NCBI RefSeq assembly: GCF_000611645.1 | Contig: NW_014011926.1 | Coordinates: 1,703-12,591 of the forward strand | Length of the DNA stretch: 10,889 nucleotides | Direction: 5' to 3' | From: Monoraphidium neglectum | Taxonomy: Eukaryota; Chlorophyta; Chlorophyceae; Sphaeropleales; Selenastraceae | In this document: piece after piece, positions 1 through 9,056 of the stretch | Position numbering within the stretch: position 1 is the first letter of the stretch | Layout of the letters: the number at the start of each line of letters is the position of its first letter | Notes under the pieces: model-generated | What the model was told of the DNA's origin: nothing | Databases searched by the model: none | Seen by the model: the letters and a program-made list of their open reading frames with translations, nothing else | Position numbers and translations under genes: made by a program

Positions 1-795
1 CCCCAGCCGTCCCCCAGCTCACGTCGTCGAGCCCCTCCAGATCAAACAGCACCGCCTCCCGCTCCCCGCCAGCACCCACGCCCGCCGCAGCCCCCCGCCG
101 CGCCATCCCCAAAGCTGCGCCGCTGCCGTCTGCGCCGCCGGGCCCGCGGCGAGCGAGGCGCGCGTGTTCAAGGGTGAGAGTGGCGGGGGGCCCCAGGCGT
201 GGCACGAGCAGTGCGTCGTCGTCCTCCGGGTCCACGCAGAAGGACAGCAGCTTGGCCACGTCCTCGCGCGTCACATTTCGAAAGTAATCCTGCAGGGTGG
301 GCGTCAAGGAAGCGGGTGAGACCGTACAATGCAAGGGTTGGCGGCCACGTGCGTGTTCCGCCGTTACGTCTGATCAAGCGAGCACACGCGGAACGGAAGC
401 GCGCTGCTTCTTGCCGCGCGGCTTTGCGAACAGGCCAGTGAGGGCCGCGAAATCGATCGGCGTCAGCGGCACGTCGAGCCGCACGGAAAGGGCCGGCGGC
501 GCACCTCAACGAGAGCCCAGAACGGCGAAGTATATGCTGCGACCCCAATCTTGTAACCGGGATGCGTGGTCTCGGAGGGTGCGCTGCTGCTTTTCTGCTT
601 GCTTTTAGGTGCCTTCAGTCCGGTGTTAGTGAGCAGCCCGTCCTCTTGCACCTGGAGCGGACCATCCCCGGAAGAACCCTTGCAAGGTCCCTCTGAAGCG
701 GACGGCAGCGTGTGCAGGGCCTGCTTCGCGGCCTGAAACACCTCCTTGCCCGCCGAGATCGCTTCGGCGAACGTTAGGGCCTCAGGCTGCTCCAT
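1..795 (-). CDS. Unidentified protein, 5' part of a spliced gene (3' end off the left edge)
   Basis: I do not recognise the family. The ATG at 795-793 opens a frame starting MEQPEALTFAEAISAG, followed by a polar Ser/Lys-rich stretch. Proposed exons are 795-558, 504-386 and 289-1 (still open at the edge). Exon 2 reads through LDVPLTPIDFAALTGLFAKP and a basic RGKKQR patch. Exon 3 begins DYFRNVTREDVAKLL, then an acidic PEDDD, and grades into Gly/Ala/Arg-rich low complexity. The last intron (385-290) joins CGT to GAT in phase 0 with a CCCTGCAG acceptor and looks sound. The first (557-505) would be only 53 nt with a weak GTTACA donor. The alternative is no intron there and one missing base, because the frame stays open through YKIGVAAYTSPFWALVEV. 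The basic and acidic patches suggest a soluble, perhaps nuclear, protein, but that is a guess. Strand and ATG are fairly secure; exon 1-2 joining is not. Confidence 0.5.
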
Positions 796-953
796 GATAC
801 CCTAGTAACTGCTTGTCATCCTGTTACATAGCCCATGAGGGCCAGGATGCGCGCAACATTTCAGATCATTTGAGATGCGCTGCAGAGCAGCGTCTCTATC
901 ATGTATACAGTTACAGGTTCCAGCATGCGCCCATACGAGGGTCGGCCGGGCGA

Positions 954-971
954 TCTCACTCGTCTCACTCG
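954..971. repeat. Perfect tandem duplication of a 9-bp unit
   Basis: TCTCACTCG occurs twice back to back in the divergent intergenic region. It may be a replication-slippage duplication or a doubled binding site; nothing in the sequence decides between these. Confidence 0.6.
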
Positions 972-1035
972 TTTTGCACCACGGTCCACCAGTGAGCTCG
1001 CAGCTGCTGCTCTTTTCAGCTATCCCTCCTCATAT

Positions 1036-1047
1036 TTGAGGCCTCAA
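1036..1047. promoter_or_regulatory. 12-bp perfect palindrome in the divergent promoter
   Basis: TTGAGGCCTCAA is a perfect inverted repeat without spacer, directly followed by an AT-rich TATCATATAT. Its position between two divergent starts makes a dimeric transcription-factor site possible. A palindrome of this length is expected a few times by chance in a window this size, so support is weak. Confidence 0.25.
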
Positions 1048-1163
1048 TATCATATATCAACTCTCTTTTGATCCGCACAGCTGAGCCAGCCGTCATCTCA
1101 GCTTCACCCGCGTGTTGGGCAGCCACATCACATCAGGACGTTTTGGAGGGTTGATCTCGCCAC

Positions 1164-1208
1164 ATGCCAGGGTCTGATCGTCTAAGCTCAGCCAGCATTC
1201 CACAATGA
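1164..1208 (+). promoter_or_regulatory. Upstream mini-ORF overlapping the OST48 start codon (ATGA)
   Basis: An ATG at 1164 opens 14 codons (MPGSDRLSSASIPQ) and ends at TGA 1206-1208. That TGA overlaps the candidate OST48 ATG at 1205-1207 as ATGA. If the leader is unspliced here, ribosomes would meet this ATG first, and OST48 translation would depend on leaky scanning or termination-reinitiation. The peptide itself shows no recognisable feature. The uORF is in the same frame as the OST48 signal peptide and mature protein, which matters for the start-site problem reported in the findings. Confidence 0.45.
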
Positions 1209-4030
1209 AGCTGGTGTCGCCCTCTGCAACCTACTTTGGCGGCGCTCGTGCTGCTGCTGCTGATTATGGGTGGCACGACCGCGGCTTCCAGCGTGGACGT
1301 CGGATCCAGCACAGGCACAGGCACGCGCGTACTTGCGCTCATTGGCAGCGGTGAGATCCGCAGCAGCCACAGCCAGTTCTTCAAGGGGCTGGCGGACGCG
1401 GGGCTAGATGTGGATGTCAGGGGCCACAAGGAGGACGGCCTGGCGGTGCGCCGCTTTGACCGCCTCCTGTACGACCACGTCGTGCTGTTCGCGCCCCACG
1501 CCAATGGTGAGCGACCCGGCCGTGCGCCGGTGCGTGGTCCGCTGGGTGCGGCCTGCTGTTGTTGGCCTGGACATTGCGGGTGGTGGTCGCGCCATCTTCA
1601 GTCCAAGCCCCGCGCACAGCAGAGGGCGGCCATCCCCTGCCTGTCGGACGACGCTGAGAAAACACCGCGCATGCTTAGAGGCAGCTGAGGCTTTGACCTT
1701 CAATAATTGTCATCCTTTGCCGGCCTTGGCGCTTCTGATGCCGCAGTCTTTGGCGGAGACATCTCGCGCTCCGAGCTCCTGGATTTTGTCGACAACGGCG
1801 GCAACCTGCTAATCGCGCTTGCACCCGGCGCCAGCGACGCCGTGCGCTCCCTCGCATCGGACTGCGGCGTCGAGCCAGACGCACGCGGCGGGGCGCAGGC
1901 CGTTGACCACTTTAGCTTTCAGGCGGCGGGCGGCGCAGCCGATGCATCCCTCGTGGCTATCAGCTCCTGGGTGGACAGCGACGCGATCCTGGGGGCGGCG
2001 CGGCCTGCAGCGCCTGTGCTGTTCCGCGGCGTCGCTGCGTCAGTGCCCACGAGCAGCGAGCTGGTGAGCAGGAGCGGGGGCCGTGCCGTGGATGTGCTGG
2101 TTCGGGAGGGACGTGTTGGTGACTCAGAACCCAAGAAGTAGGGCTGCACCCAAAGCGCGTGGGTCAGCTGCTTGCAGTGACCTCTGCAATGGGTGCAGGA
2201 AATGGCATGAGCCAAGCCGGCCTCCCCCCCTGGCCCACCCTTCCAGGTGACGGTGGTGCTCTCGGGGGACCCCACCACCTACACAGCGGATCTCAAGCGC
2301 CCCGACGCGCCCTCCGGCCCCGCCGGCGCAGCGGCCGCGCTCGTGAGCGCCGTGCAGGCGCGCAACAACGCGCGCGTGCTGGTTTCGGGGTCCCTGGACC
2401 TGTTCAGTGATGAGCTGTTTGACGCGGCCGTCGAGGTCGCAGACACCGGCAAGAGGTGAGGTGAGGAGGGGCAGCTGTGGTGGGACACCACGGCAGCAAC
2501 ACACGCCCACCAGCTGCTCTGCGCCGGCGAAGCCTTCACAAAATGGCTCTGGCAGCCGGCCTGTCTCGGCGCAATCCTGTGTCACTTTCGTACAGGCGCC
2601 CAATTCATCACGATCTTGGATGTCACCCCTGCCCTGCTTCGCACCCTCCAACGCCCGACAGCTACCCGAAGTCTGGAAACCGTGCCTTTGCACTGGCGGC
2701 CGCGCTCTGGACGTTCCAGCGCCGCGGCGCGCTGCGTGTCGGCATGCCGCGCCACCGCAACCTGGCGACCGGGGAGGAGGGCCCGCCACTGTACCGCGTC
2801 AACGAGGAGGTGGAGTTTGAGATAGGCATTGCCGAGGTGGAGGGTGACGTCACCAAGCCCTTCCAGTGCGTGGGAACATTGGTGTAGCTGAAAAGGTTTT
2901 GCAAGAGTGTGTGTGTGTGTGTGGGGGGTGCATGTCGAATGTGTGTGTGCAGAGGAGAAAGGTGGGTGGGCATTTGAGTATGTGTAAGTGGAGGGCAGAG
3001 GAGCAGGGGAGTACAACTTTGTGGTTGTTTGAGGGCGCCTGCGCGCGGGGAGCGTGCATGTGTGTGGGCATGTGTGCGTGCGCTCTGTCAGTGTGACAGC
3101 ACATGTTTGTGTGTGTGTGTATGTGTGTGTGTGTGTGGTGGGGTGTTGTTCTTGCTCCTGGTTTACTTGCTTCAGGCTGGAACCATTGCCTGCTGATTGC
3201 CACCCCTGAGGACCGACAGCCGCAGCAACGATGCTCTTCGTCCCTCCCTTGCTGCCGGCCCCTCCCACCCCGTCCGCCAGGGCCAAGGACGTCCAGCTGG
3301 CGTTCACCATGCTGGACCCCTACGTGAGGCAGCCCCTGCTGCCCTCGCCGGACGGCAAGTTTTCGCTGAGGTTCAGGGTGCCTGATGTGTACGGCGTCTT
3401 CACGTACGTCATCGATTACCACCATGCGGGGTACAGCTACGTCAATCTGCAGCGGGCACGTCGTAGGGGCGTGGGGGTTGGAGAGGGAGTGCCATGTGAT
3501 TGATGTGCTACATGAGGCCAAACCCCTGTACTGCACTGCTCCCAGCCCAGTGCACGGGCGCAGGCTGCACCACGGAAATCAGGGCCCAAGGTGGCAGAGC
3601 GGCCTTGGCAGGCACGCGTGTGCTCTCGCCGCACAACCATCAGCCGTGGGCCCTATCACTCACCCTGGGCGGCCCCCGTCCTCGACTGCACCCCTCCTCC
3701 TCCCTGCGACCCCCCCCCCACTAGCAGGTCATCCCTGTGCAGCCCCTGAAGCATGACCAGTACGAGAGGTTCATCCTGACGGCATACCCCTACTACGCCT
3801 CAGCCCTCTCAACACTGCTCGCATTCTTCGTGGCGGGCTTCGCATTTCTATACAGCAAATGCGGGCCGTCCTCGCTGCAAAGGACGCTGGTGGTGCGGCA
3901 TCTGCAGTCTTCTCGCCGCCGTATGCAAACGCCGTGGAGCGGCTGTAAGCTGCTCTTATTTGCGACAGCAGAGGGCAGGCCACGATGCAACCAAACATCA
4001 CAGGACTGGTGGAGTAACTCTCAACAGTAG
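1205..4030 (+). CDS. OST48: Oligosaccharyltransferase 48-kDa subunit (OST48 / DDOST / WBP1 family)
   Basis: A subunit of the ER-membrane oligosaccharyltransferase complex, which transfers the dolichol-linked glycan to Asn of nascent secretory proteins; OST48 is a non-catalytic, lumenal, single-span partner. Exons: 1205-1506, 1747-2063, 2247-2455, 2662-2865, 3281-3455, 3725-4030; junction phases agree. Visible in order: hydrophobic signal peptide (LAALVLLLLIM), VLALIGSGEIRSSHSQFFKG, LYDHVVLFAP, the family hallmark VQARNNARVLVSGSLDLFSD, LAAALWTFQRRGALRVG, DPYV, RVPDVYGVFTYVIDY, HDQYERFILTAYPYYASALS, and a C-terminal membrane segment ending AFLYSK. These align collinearly with human and plant OST48 (known family of about 430-456 residues). 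Oddities: the ATG at 1205 is one base out of frame with the signal peptide; intron 5 appears to be GC-AG; after the membrane span the in-frame tail runs 56 residues to 4030 past a TGTAA at 3944, suggesting a true stop at 3946-3948. Identity is secure; both ends are not. Confidence 0.93.
2907..3137 (+). repeat. Clustered (GT)n microsatellites in OST48 intron 4
   Basis: Pure GT runs lie at 2907-2923, 2941-2949, 3109-3120 and about 3123-3137, all in intron 4 (2866-3280) and all giving UG repeats in the transcript. The first begins about 41 nt after the donor GTGCGT. The 415-nt intron holds no exon that I can support. The antisense Thr/His-rich reading frames across it are shadows of these repeats. 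A TGTAA at 2983-2987 also lies inside. Confidence 0.9.
3456..3724 (+). other. Probable GC-AG intron (OST48 intron 5)
   Basis: No GT donor gives a good join here. The acceptor must fall after the in-frame TAG at 3722-3724, giving a phase-0 start at CAG (3725) or GTC (3728). The tempting GT donors at 3460 and 3463 are phase 1 and fail. The phase-0 GT at 3441 would remove about five residues relative to the family. A GC donor after CGG at 3455 (GCACGT) joined to CAG at 3725 gives GYSYVNLQR-QVIPVQPLKH, which has the same residue spacing as human DDOST in this conserved stretch. The acceptor is preceded by a C9 tract. Confidence 0.65.
3944..3948 (+). terminator. Candidate TGTAA poly(A) signal of OST48
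   Basis: TGTAA is the canonical poly(A) signal of many green algae. This is the only plus-strand copy I see between the OST48 membrane span and the next gene. It lies inside the nominal last exon, and its TAA is the stop of the alternative reading frame that follows the membrane segment. Confidence 0.55.
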
Positions 4031-4054
4031 GCAGTCCAAAGACCATGACAAAGG

Positions 4055-4059
4055 TTACA
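4055..4059 (-). terminator. Candidate TGTAA poly(A) signal of the minus-strand Tim17-family gene
   Basis: Plus-strand TTACA here reads TGTAA on the minus strand, about 126 nt downstream of the minus-strand stop at 4187-4185. That is a reasonable 3' UTR length, and the site faces the plus-strand TGTAA at 3944 in a tail-to-tail arrangement. Confidence 0.6.
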
Positions 4060-4184
4060 ACTGCTATGTTGTGAAATCTGGGGAGCAAGCATCAACTAGG
4101 AACCACGGAACGATAAGCTGAGGCAAACGCGGACACGGCACACAGGGCCGCCGCCCGCGCTGCATAGGTGGCTGCGACGGCCGG

Positions 4185-5423
4185 CTACTGGCTGGCTGGG
4201 GCCGCGCTCTCCTTGGGGCCGTAGTGCTTGACGTCCTTGAACACCGGCTGGGCGATCTTGCTGCGGTGGGGGTAAGGGGGGGGGCGTAGAGGGTTGGAGG
4301 TGCGAGCAGGGTAGGTAAGGGGCATGAAGGCAGCGTCCCTCCACATCCCTCCACCTGTCTGCGCCTCAGCCCGGGGGTCGCCGCCCCGCAATAAACACCG
4401 GCAGGGGTCACCAAGCTTCGCGGCATCAGCGCCCTACTGGGCCGCTGCACCCCAACGAACTCGGATGTGCGCCTGGCCCAGCAAGCCCGGCGACAGGCCC
4501 TCTGCATCCCCCTTGCCCCTCCGTTGGCACCCCCCCAATCAACCCCCTCTCACGTGAAGAAGTCTGTGACCAGCATGGCGCCCGCACAGAGGCCGCCAAC
4601 CCCGATGCCTGCGACCAGGGAGGCGCGCTTGAGGCCGAAGACCGCGCCCACCGCCAGGCCCCCCACCACACCCGACAGCGAGTCGTCGCGCCCCAAATAG
4701 TCCTGCGTCACGCAGTCCGCCACTGAGGGGGACGCGCACAGACGCCGGCGGGGTGAGGAGGACGTGTGGAAGCCCGCGCCCAGCCGTGCTGCTCTTGCAA
4801 GCACCCGTTGCAAGCCCTGGGCCAGCAAACACATGGCCTACAGCAAGTTGGGACTGCCGTGCCCAGTCGCCGCGCTTGACAAGATGACGGCGGCGACCCG
4901 TGTCACACCCCACATCCGGCTGAGCGCGGCCATGGCCCCCGTCTCAAGGAGCGACCCGTGCTTCCCCGCGCGTGGGCTTGGCTGTGGCCCAGCAGCCCCG
5001 GTGGTCCTGCTGCACCCCAGAGCCGACGAGATCCATGAATAATCAGCCACGCACCTGCAAACGCCGCGCCCGCCGCCGCAAAGGTGGCCATGGGGCCCCA
5101 CAAGGCGCGGCCGGTGACGCGGAAGCTGTTCATGCGAATGAGCTTCTCCTGGATGGTCAGCTTCTTGAGGTCGCCGTGTGCACGGAAAAAGCCCACAGGG
5201 ACACTAGCAGCCGCCATCAAGGCGCCAAGCTTGGCGCCATAAGACACGCAGCTCTCATTGGTGGGCGCCTGTGCGCGGTAAGTGCACACCGCACGGAGCA
5301 CACGGGGCGTGCGTCGGCAGGGCCAGCCGACATGGTGGTATCATTGCTGCTGCAGCAGGTGTGTCCGTGTGGGACTCAATGGGCACCATCACCATGTTGC
5401 TGGTCATTCCCGCCACCCACCAT
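4185..5423 (-). CDS. Tim17/Tim22/Tim23-family membrane protein, probable complex I subunit B14.7 (NDUFA11-like)
   Basis: Likely an accessory subunit of mitochondrial NADH:ubiquinone oxidoreductase in the inner membrane, from the superfamily shared with TIM translocases and plastid OEP16. Secure exons (minus): 5268-5055, 4722-4554, 4260-4185; phases 0, 1 and 2 match, with good acceptors. The protein is about 153 residues, normal for the family. Four hydrophobic, Gly/Ala-rich spans with small-residue spacing are visible: about residues 12-29 (YGAKLGALMAAASVPVGFF), 54-74 (around LWGPMATFAAAG), 88-103 (LSGVVGGLAVGAVFGL) and 108-128. A DD pair precedes span 3, as in B14.7 proteins. The C-terminus QPVFKDVKHYGPKESAAPAS is soluble. 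The start is uncertain: no in-frame ATG precedes the acceptor at 5270-5269. Candidates upstream are ATG 5423-5421 followed at once by a GTGGGT donor, or ATG 5407 (MTSNM) with a GTGATG donor. A TIM22/TIM23-type translocase cannot be excluded. Confidence 0.8.
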
Positions 5424-6202
5424 GATGTCTGCAGGCCCCTAGCGACGCAAATCGCCGCTGCGCCTGCGCTACTGATGCAGCAGTGCTGCACTGCAGCGCG
5501 CGCCAGCACGCAGCCCTCCGCGGCAGCACTCCCCCCAGCGCTGGAGCCAAATTAAGTGCTCCCTCCGCAGTTGTACACTGGCCTGCAAGCCTTAAAGGTC
5601 ACCAAACCGAGAACGCTGAGTGATCTATGCTGCTGGGTCTCAACTGGTGCTAGACGGCAGGCAAAAAGATCAGAATGAATTTGGAAAAACCACCGAGGCA
5701 GGCTTCACTGCGTGGTGAACGCCTGAACGCAAGCAGTGTCCCCACAGATCCAGCAGCTGCTGCAAGCGAAAAGGGTTTGCCTAGGTCAGGTTTGATCACC
5801 ACGCGTCTCATACCATTGCATGCATAGCACGACACGACTGCTCGGACAGCATCATAATCGACGGGCTCGACAAGGCGCCGATCTCGCAACGCACTATCGT
5901 ATTTGCTGAACGGCACGTCGGCAGAGCAGCGGTTCAACGGTAAGCGTCAAGCCGCGTATACAGAGCGCCTGCTTGCTTGGATGCTACCGCGCTGCTTGTG
6001 CTGGTGCGCCCGCTTTTACAGGGGGCTGCAATGCGCAGCCGGCGCATGTGCGCGTCCCTGGCATGCTCGCGCTCAGGCCATACAGGCATGATACTGGCTC
6101 TTGCATCATCATCTTGCACACCTGCATGCGCCCACATTCCACAGCGCACTGCAGTGGCTTGGCTTGCTGTGTCTCTGCAGGGCGGCGTGGTCGGCGTTGT
6201 GG
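5424..6202. promoter_or_regulatory. Head-to-head intergenic region (Tim17-family gene / GlnRS)
   Basis: About 780 bp lie between the minus-strand start region and the GlnRS ATG, so promoters and 5' UTRs of both genes should be here. Much of it is less GC-rich than the exons. A CTCTGCAG acceptor-like site ends at 6180, 23 nt before the GlnRS ATG, so a 5'-UTR intron is possible. A minus-strand ATG frame of 95 codons (5937-5650) is open, but its base and codon use look unlike the neighbouring exons and it resembles nothing I know. I see no repeat, RNA gene or clear TATA element. Confidence 0.45.
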
Positions 6203-8978
6203 ATGGCCTCCAAGGAGGAGAAGGAGCGGCTGGCGCAGGCGCTACAGGATGAGGCGCGACCGGTGTTCTTGGCCATAGGCCTGGACGAGAAGGTTGTAGA
6301 GTGAGCTACGGCACAGCAGCAAAAGGGGGCGCATCGCCTGCCCTGGTCCCGCAGCGCGGCTTGCCACAGTCTGCCTGCGTGTGCGCCTGCCCTCTTAGGC
6401 AGGGTCTGCGCGACCGCGCCCCATGCGGGGCTGCTTCTCAGCCGAGCGACGAGGCCAGGTCCCGCAGCTGGTGCAGCAGCGGCCTGCGGCGCAGCGCTCA
6501 CGCGCATGCATTGCGCGGTGCACTTCCGGCTGTGCCCCGCCCGCGCCCCGCAGGCAGTCGCTGCGGAACCCCAAGTTCACGCAGGCGCTGCTGGACACCG
6601 CCAAAGAGGCGGGCGTGGTGGAGGGGTGTGCCAAGGCCAAGGGCAACCTTATCTACACAGTTGCCAGCAAGGTGGGGCCTGGGCTGGTTGGGTGCGAGCG
6701 TTGTGTGCGGTCATGCCACAGTAGGCGCACATGTCGGCTGGTCGGATGAGTCCATTCCAGCAGTCCAGTCCGGGCAGCATAAGGGGGCCCGTCTTGGCCG
6801 CAAGCTGAGCCCGCAGCCGAGGCGCGCCGGACCTTCATCTCACATGCGCCACGCCCCGCCGCTGCTTGCCCTCTGCAGCACCCCGCCAACGCGCTGGCCC
6901 ACCGGCCGCTGCTGCTGACCTACGTCGTCAGCGAGCAGATCAAGGTGGGCGGAAGGGGGGACGGCGGCAGCCTTTCGGCAGCCGAGTCGCCTCACGAGTC
7001 TTCGAAGGCCTGCTGCAATCGCGTTGCGCTCGAGCTGGATAGGGCATGGTTTACATGCCCGCCAATCATTCACATCTGTGCACCCGGACCCCCATCCCGT
7101 TGCAGTCCAACGCCCAGCTTGACGGCGCCTTTGAGTACCTGAAGCGCGTCGGGCCGGGGGAGGTGTCCAGCGCCGAGCTCGAGGAGGCGGCCGGCGTGGG
7201 CGTGGTGGTGGGGCCCGAGGAGATCGCAGCGGCGGTGGGCGCGGCGCTGGAGGCGGCCAAGGAGCGGTTGCTGGAGGAGAGGTGCGCGGCCGCAAGACCA
7301 TGAGATGAACAGGAAGATGGGGATGGGGTTGCTCAACGTCGTGGGCGGCGCAGAATGGGGCCATGGGTGTATGCCGTTGGGGGCCAAAGCGACGGCGCGG
7401 GGTGTCGGTCATCCTGGCGCCGAGCCGCTGCAGGCCAGCGTTTTCCAGCAGCGGAGCAATGGAGGTGCAGCGAGCAGCACGCTGCAAGCGGGCGTGGGGG
7501 CCGAGGGCGTAGGGGCCGCGGCAGCCACCTTGGTGCCCCCTCCCATGCTCCGCCGCCCCCGCTCCTGTGCCCTCGTAGGTATCATATGAACACCAACGTG
7601 CTGCTGGCCGGCATCACGAAGCAGCTCAAGTGGGCAGATGGCGGCAAGGTGGGCGCGGGGCGCTCGGGTGGTGGGAGCAATGGGGGCGTCACTGCGGGAC
7701 CTTTGAGGCTTGGCTTGGCACGGAGGTACAAAGCTGGTTGGGCGAGCTGCCCCCTGGCGCTTCTCGTTGGCGTGCGGTGGGCATTGTGACAACGTGGGTT
7801 GTCTGAGCGGCTGGACGGGTTGCTGCGCGCGAGCAGGTGCGCGAGGTGCTGGCCGCAGCTGTTGAGGAGCTGCTGGGCCCAAAGACCGAGGCCGACCTGG
7901 CGCCGCCGCCCGACAAGAAGAAGAAGGCAAAGGTGGGGCGGGACTGCGGGAGGCGGTCGGAGGGGCGGGGGGCGGGCCTTTGCAGGTGTGCACACGCTGT
8001 GTGAGGTCGCTGCCCTGCCACCCCCTCGGTGGCGACGTGCTTGCTCTTGCTCTTGGTCCACGCGTGCTGCACCGCATCAGCTTCCTCCAGCTTCAGCCGC
8101 TCTTCCTGAACATTTGAGTGACGTCTGCTTATCCCACACCCTATTGGCTGCCGTGCAGGCCGAGAAGCCCAAGGCCAAGGAGGACCCCGCGGCGGCGGCA
8201 GCGGCCACCAATGGCAAGGCGGCGGGCGCCAAGGCGCACGCCGCGCCCGAGGACGGGGTGAGGTGCCAGAAGGGGTGAGGGGACCGGGACCGGTAGCACG
8301 GCGCGAGCCTGCAGCCCGCAGCGCCCCACTGGCACTGGCATCGCAGGACCAGCACTTGGGGGCCTCTGCCCCCGTCCCTTACCGATTGCCCAGTTGCACG
8401 CCACCGGCTGACCTGGGCTCCCACCCTCTGTCCTTACCGACCCACCAGGCTGCGGGCACCGACGACGACCCCTACGCATTCATGCCCAAGCCCGAGGAGA
8501 ACAACAAGGTGCCATGAGGGGGCCACCACCATACGCGCTGCTGGGGCGATTGTGAAGGGGGAGAAGGGGGGCGGGGACGTGATTTGCGCCGCCCCACAGC
8601 AATCCTTTTGAAGCACCAGGGGCCCCTTAGGTTTGACAGCCCAGTCACCACGCCAAACTTGTGAGCCGCTGAAAACACAGTGGTGCTCTGGCCACACACT
8701 CGAGAAACACCCATTTGCACGCACATGCAGCGCCTGCAACACACACATACGTTTGCGGGAGCGCCGACGTGGACGAGCTCCCCCACTCCCCACCCCTCCG
8801 CGTACCAGGTCCACACTTCGGTCAACTTCAGCGACGAGCGCGGCGTCATGCGCATCGCCAACAGCGCGCAGAAGCTGGCGGAGCACCTGGCGCGCACGGG
8901 GGGCAAGCTGGTCACGCGCTTCCCGCCAGAGCCCAATGGCTACCTGCATATCGGCCACGCAAAGGTGCGCGCACCGCA

Positions 8979-9056
<78 letters not shown>

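Larger units (their letters stand above)
796..1204. promoter_or_regulatory. Head-to-head intergenic region (gene 1 / OST48), candidate bidirectional promoter
   Basis: About 410 bp separate the minus-strand ATG at 795 from the OST48 ATG at 1205, so both promoters and 5' UTRs must lie here, unless OST48 has a further upstream exon. The composition is less GC-rich than the flanking exons. Visible items are a tandem duplication of TCTCACTCG (954-971), a 12-bp perfect palindrome TTGAGGCCTCAA (1036-1047), and an AT-rich tract with a TATCATATAT core just after it (1048-1057), about 150 bp upstream of the OST48 ATG. Only short ORFs with no recognisable content occur here. The promoter role is inferred from gene arrangement alone. 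Confidence 0.5.

Noticed and set aside
168..548. 126-codon minus-strand Arg/Ala-rich ORF
   Set aside because: It overlaps gene 1 in another frame and runs through the better-supported intron 385-290; its composition is typical of an out-of-frame GC-rich reading.
2582..3310. Long minus-strand ORF with Thr/His repeats (242 codons)
   Set aside because: It is antisense to OST48 exon 4 and the GT-repeat intron; the repeats are the reverse reading of (GT)n, and its frame matches nothing.
1205..4030. OST48 as a pseudogene
   Set aside because: Two apparent one-base frame problems exist, but all internal exons are open, conserved and properly phased. Sequence errors or missed exons at the ends are simpler explanations.
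5650..5937. 95-codon minus-strand ORF in the intergenic region
   Set aside because: It has an ATG but no recognisable motif, codon use unlike the neighbouring exons, and no splice junction I could tie to the Tim17-family gene. It could be a small lineage-specific gene or 5' exon, but the sequence alone does not support one.
7409..8077. Long minus-strand Pro/Ala/Arg-rich ORF
   Set aside because: Antisense shadow of GlnRS exons 5-6 and their introns; stop codons are rare in GC-rich sequence.
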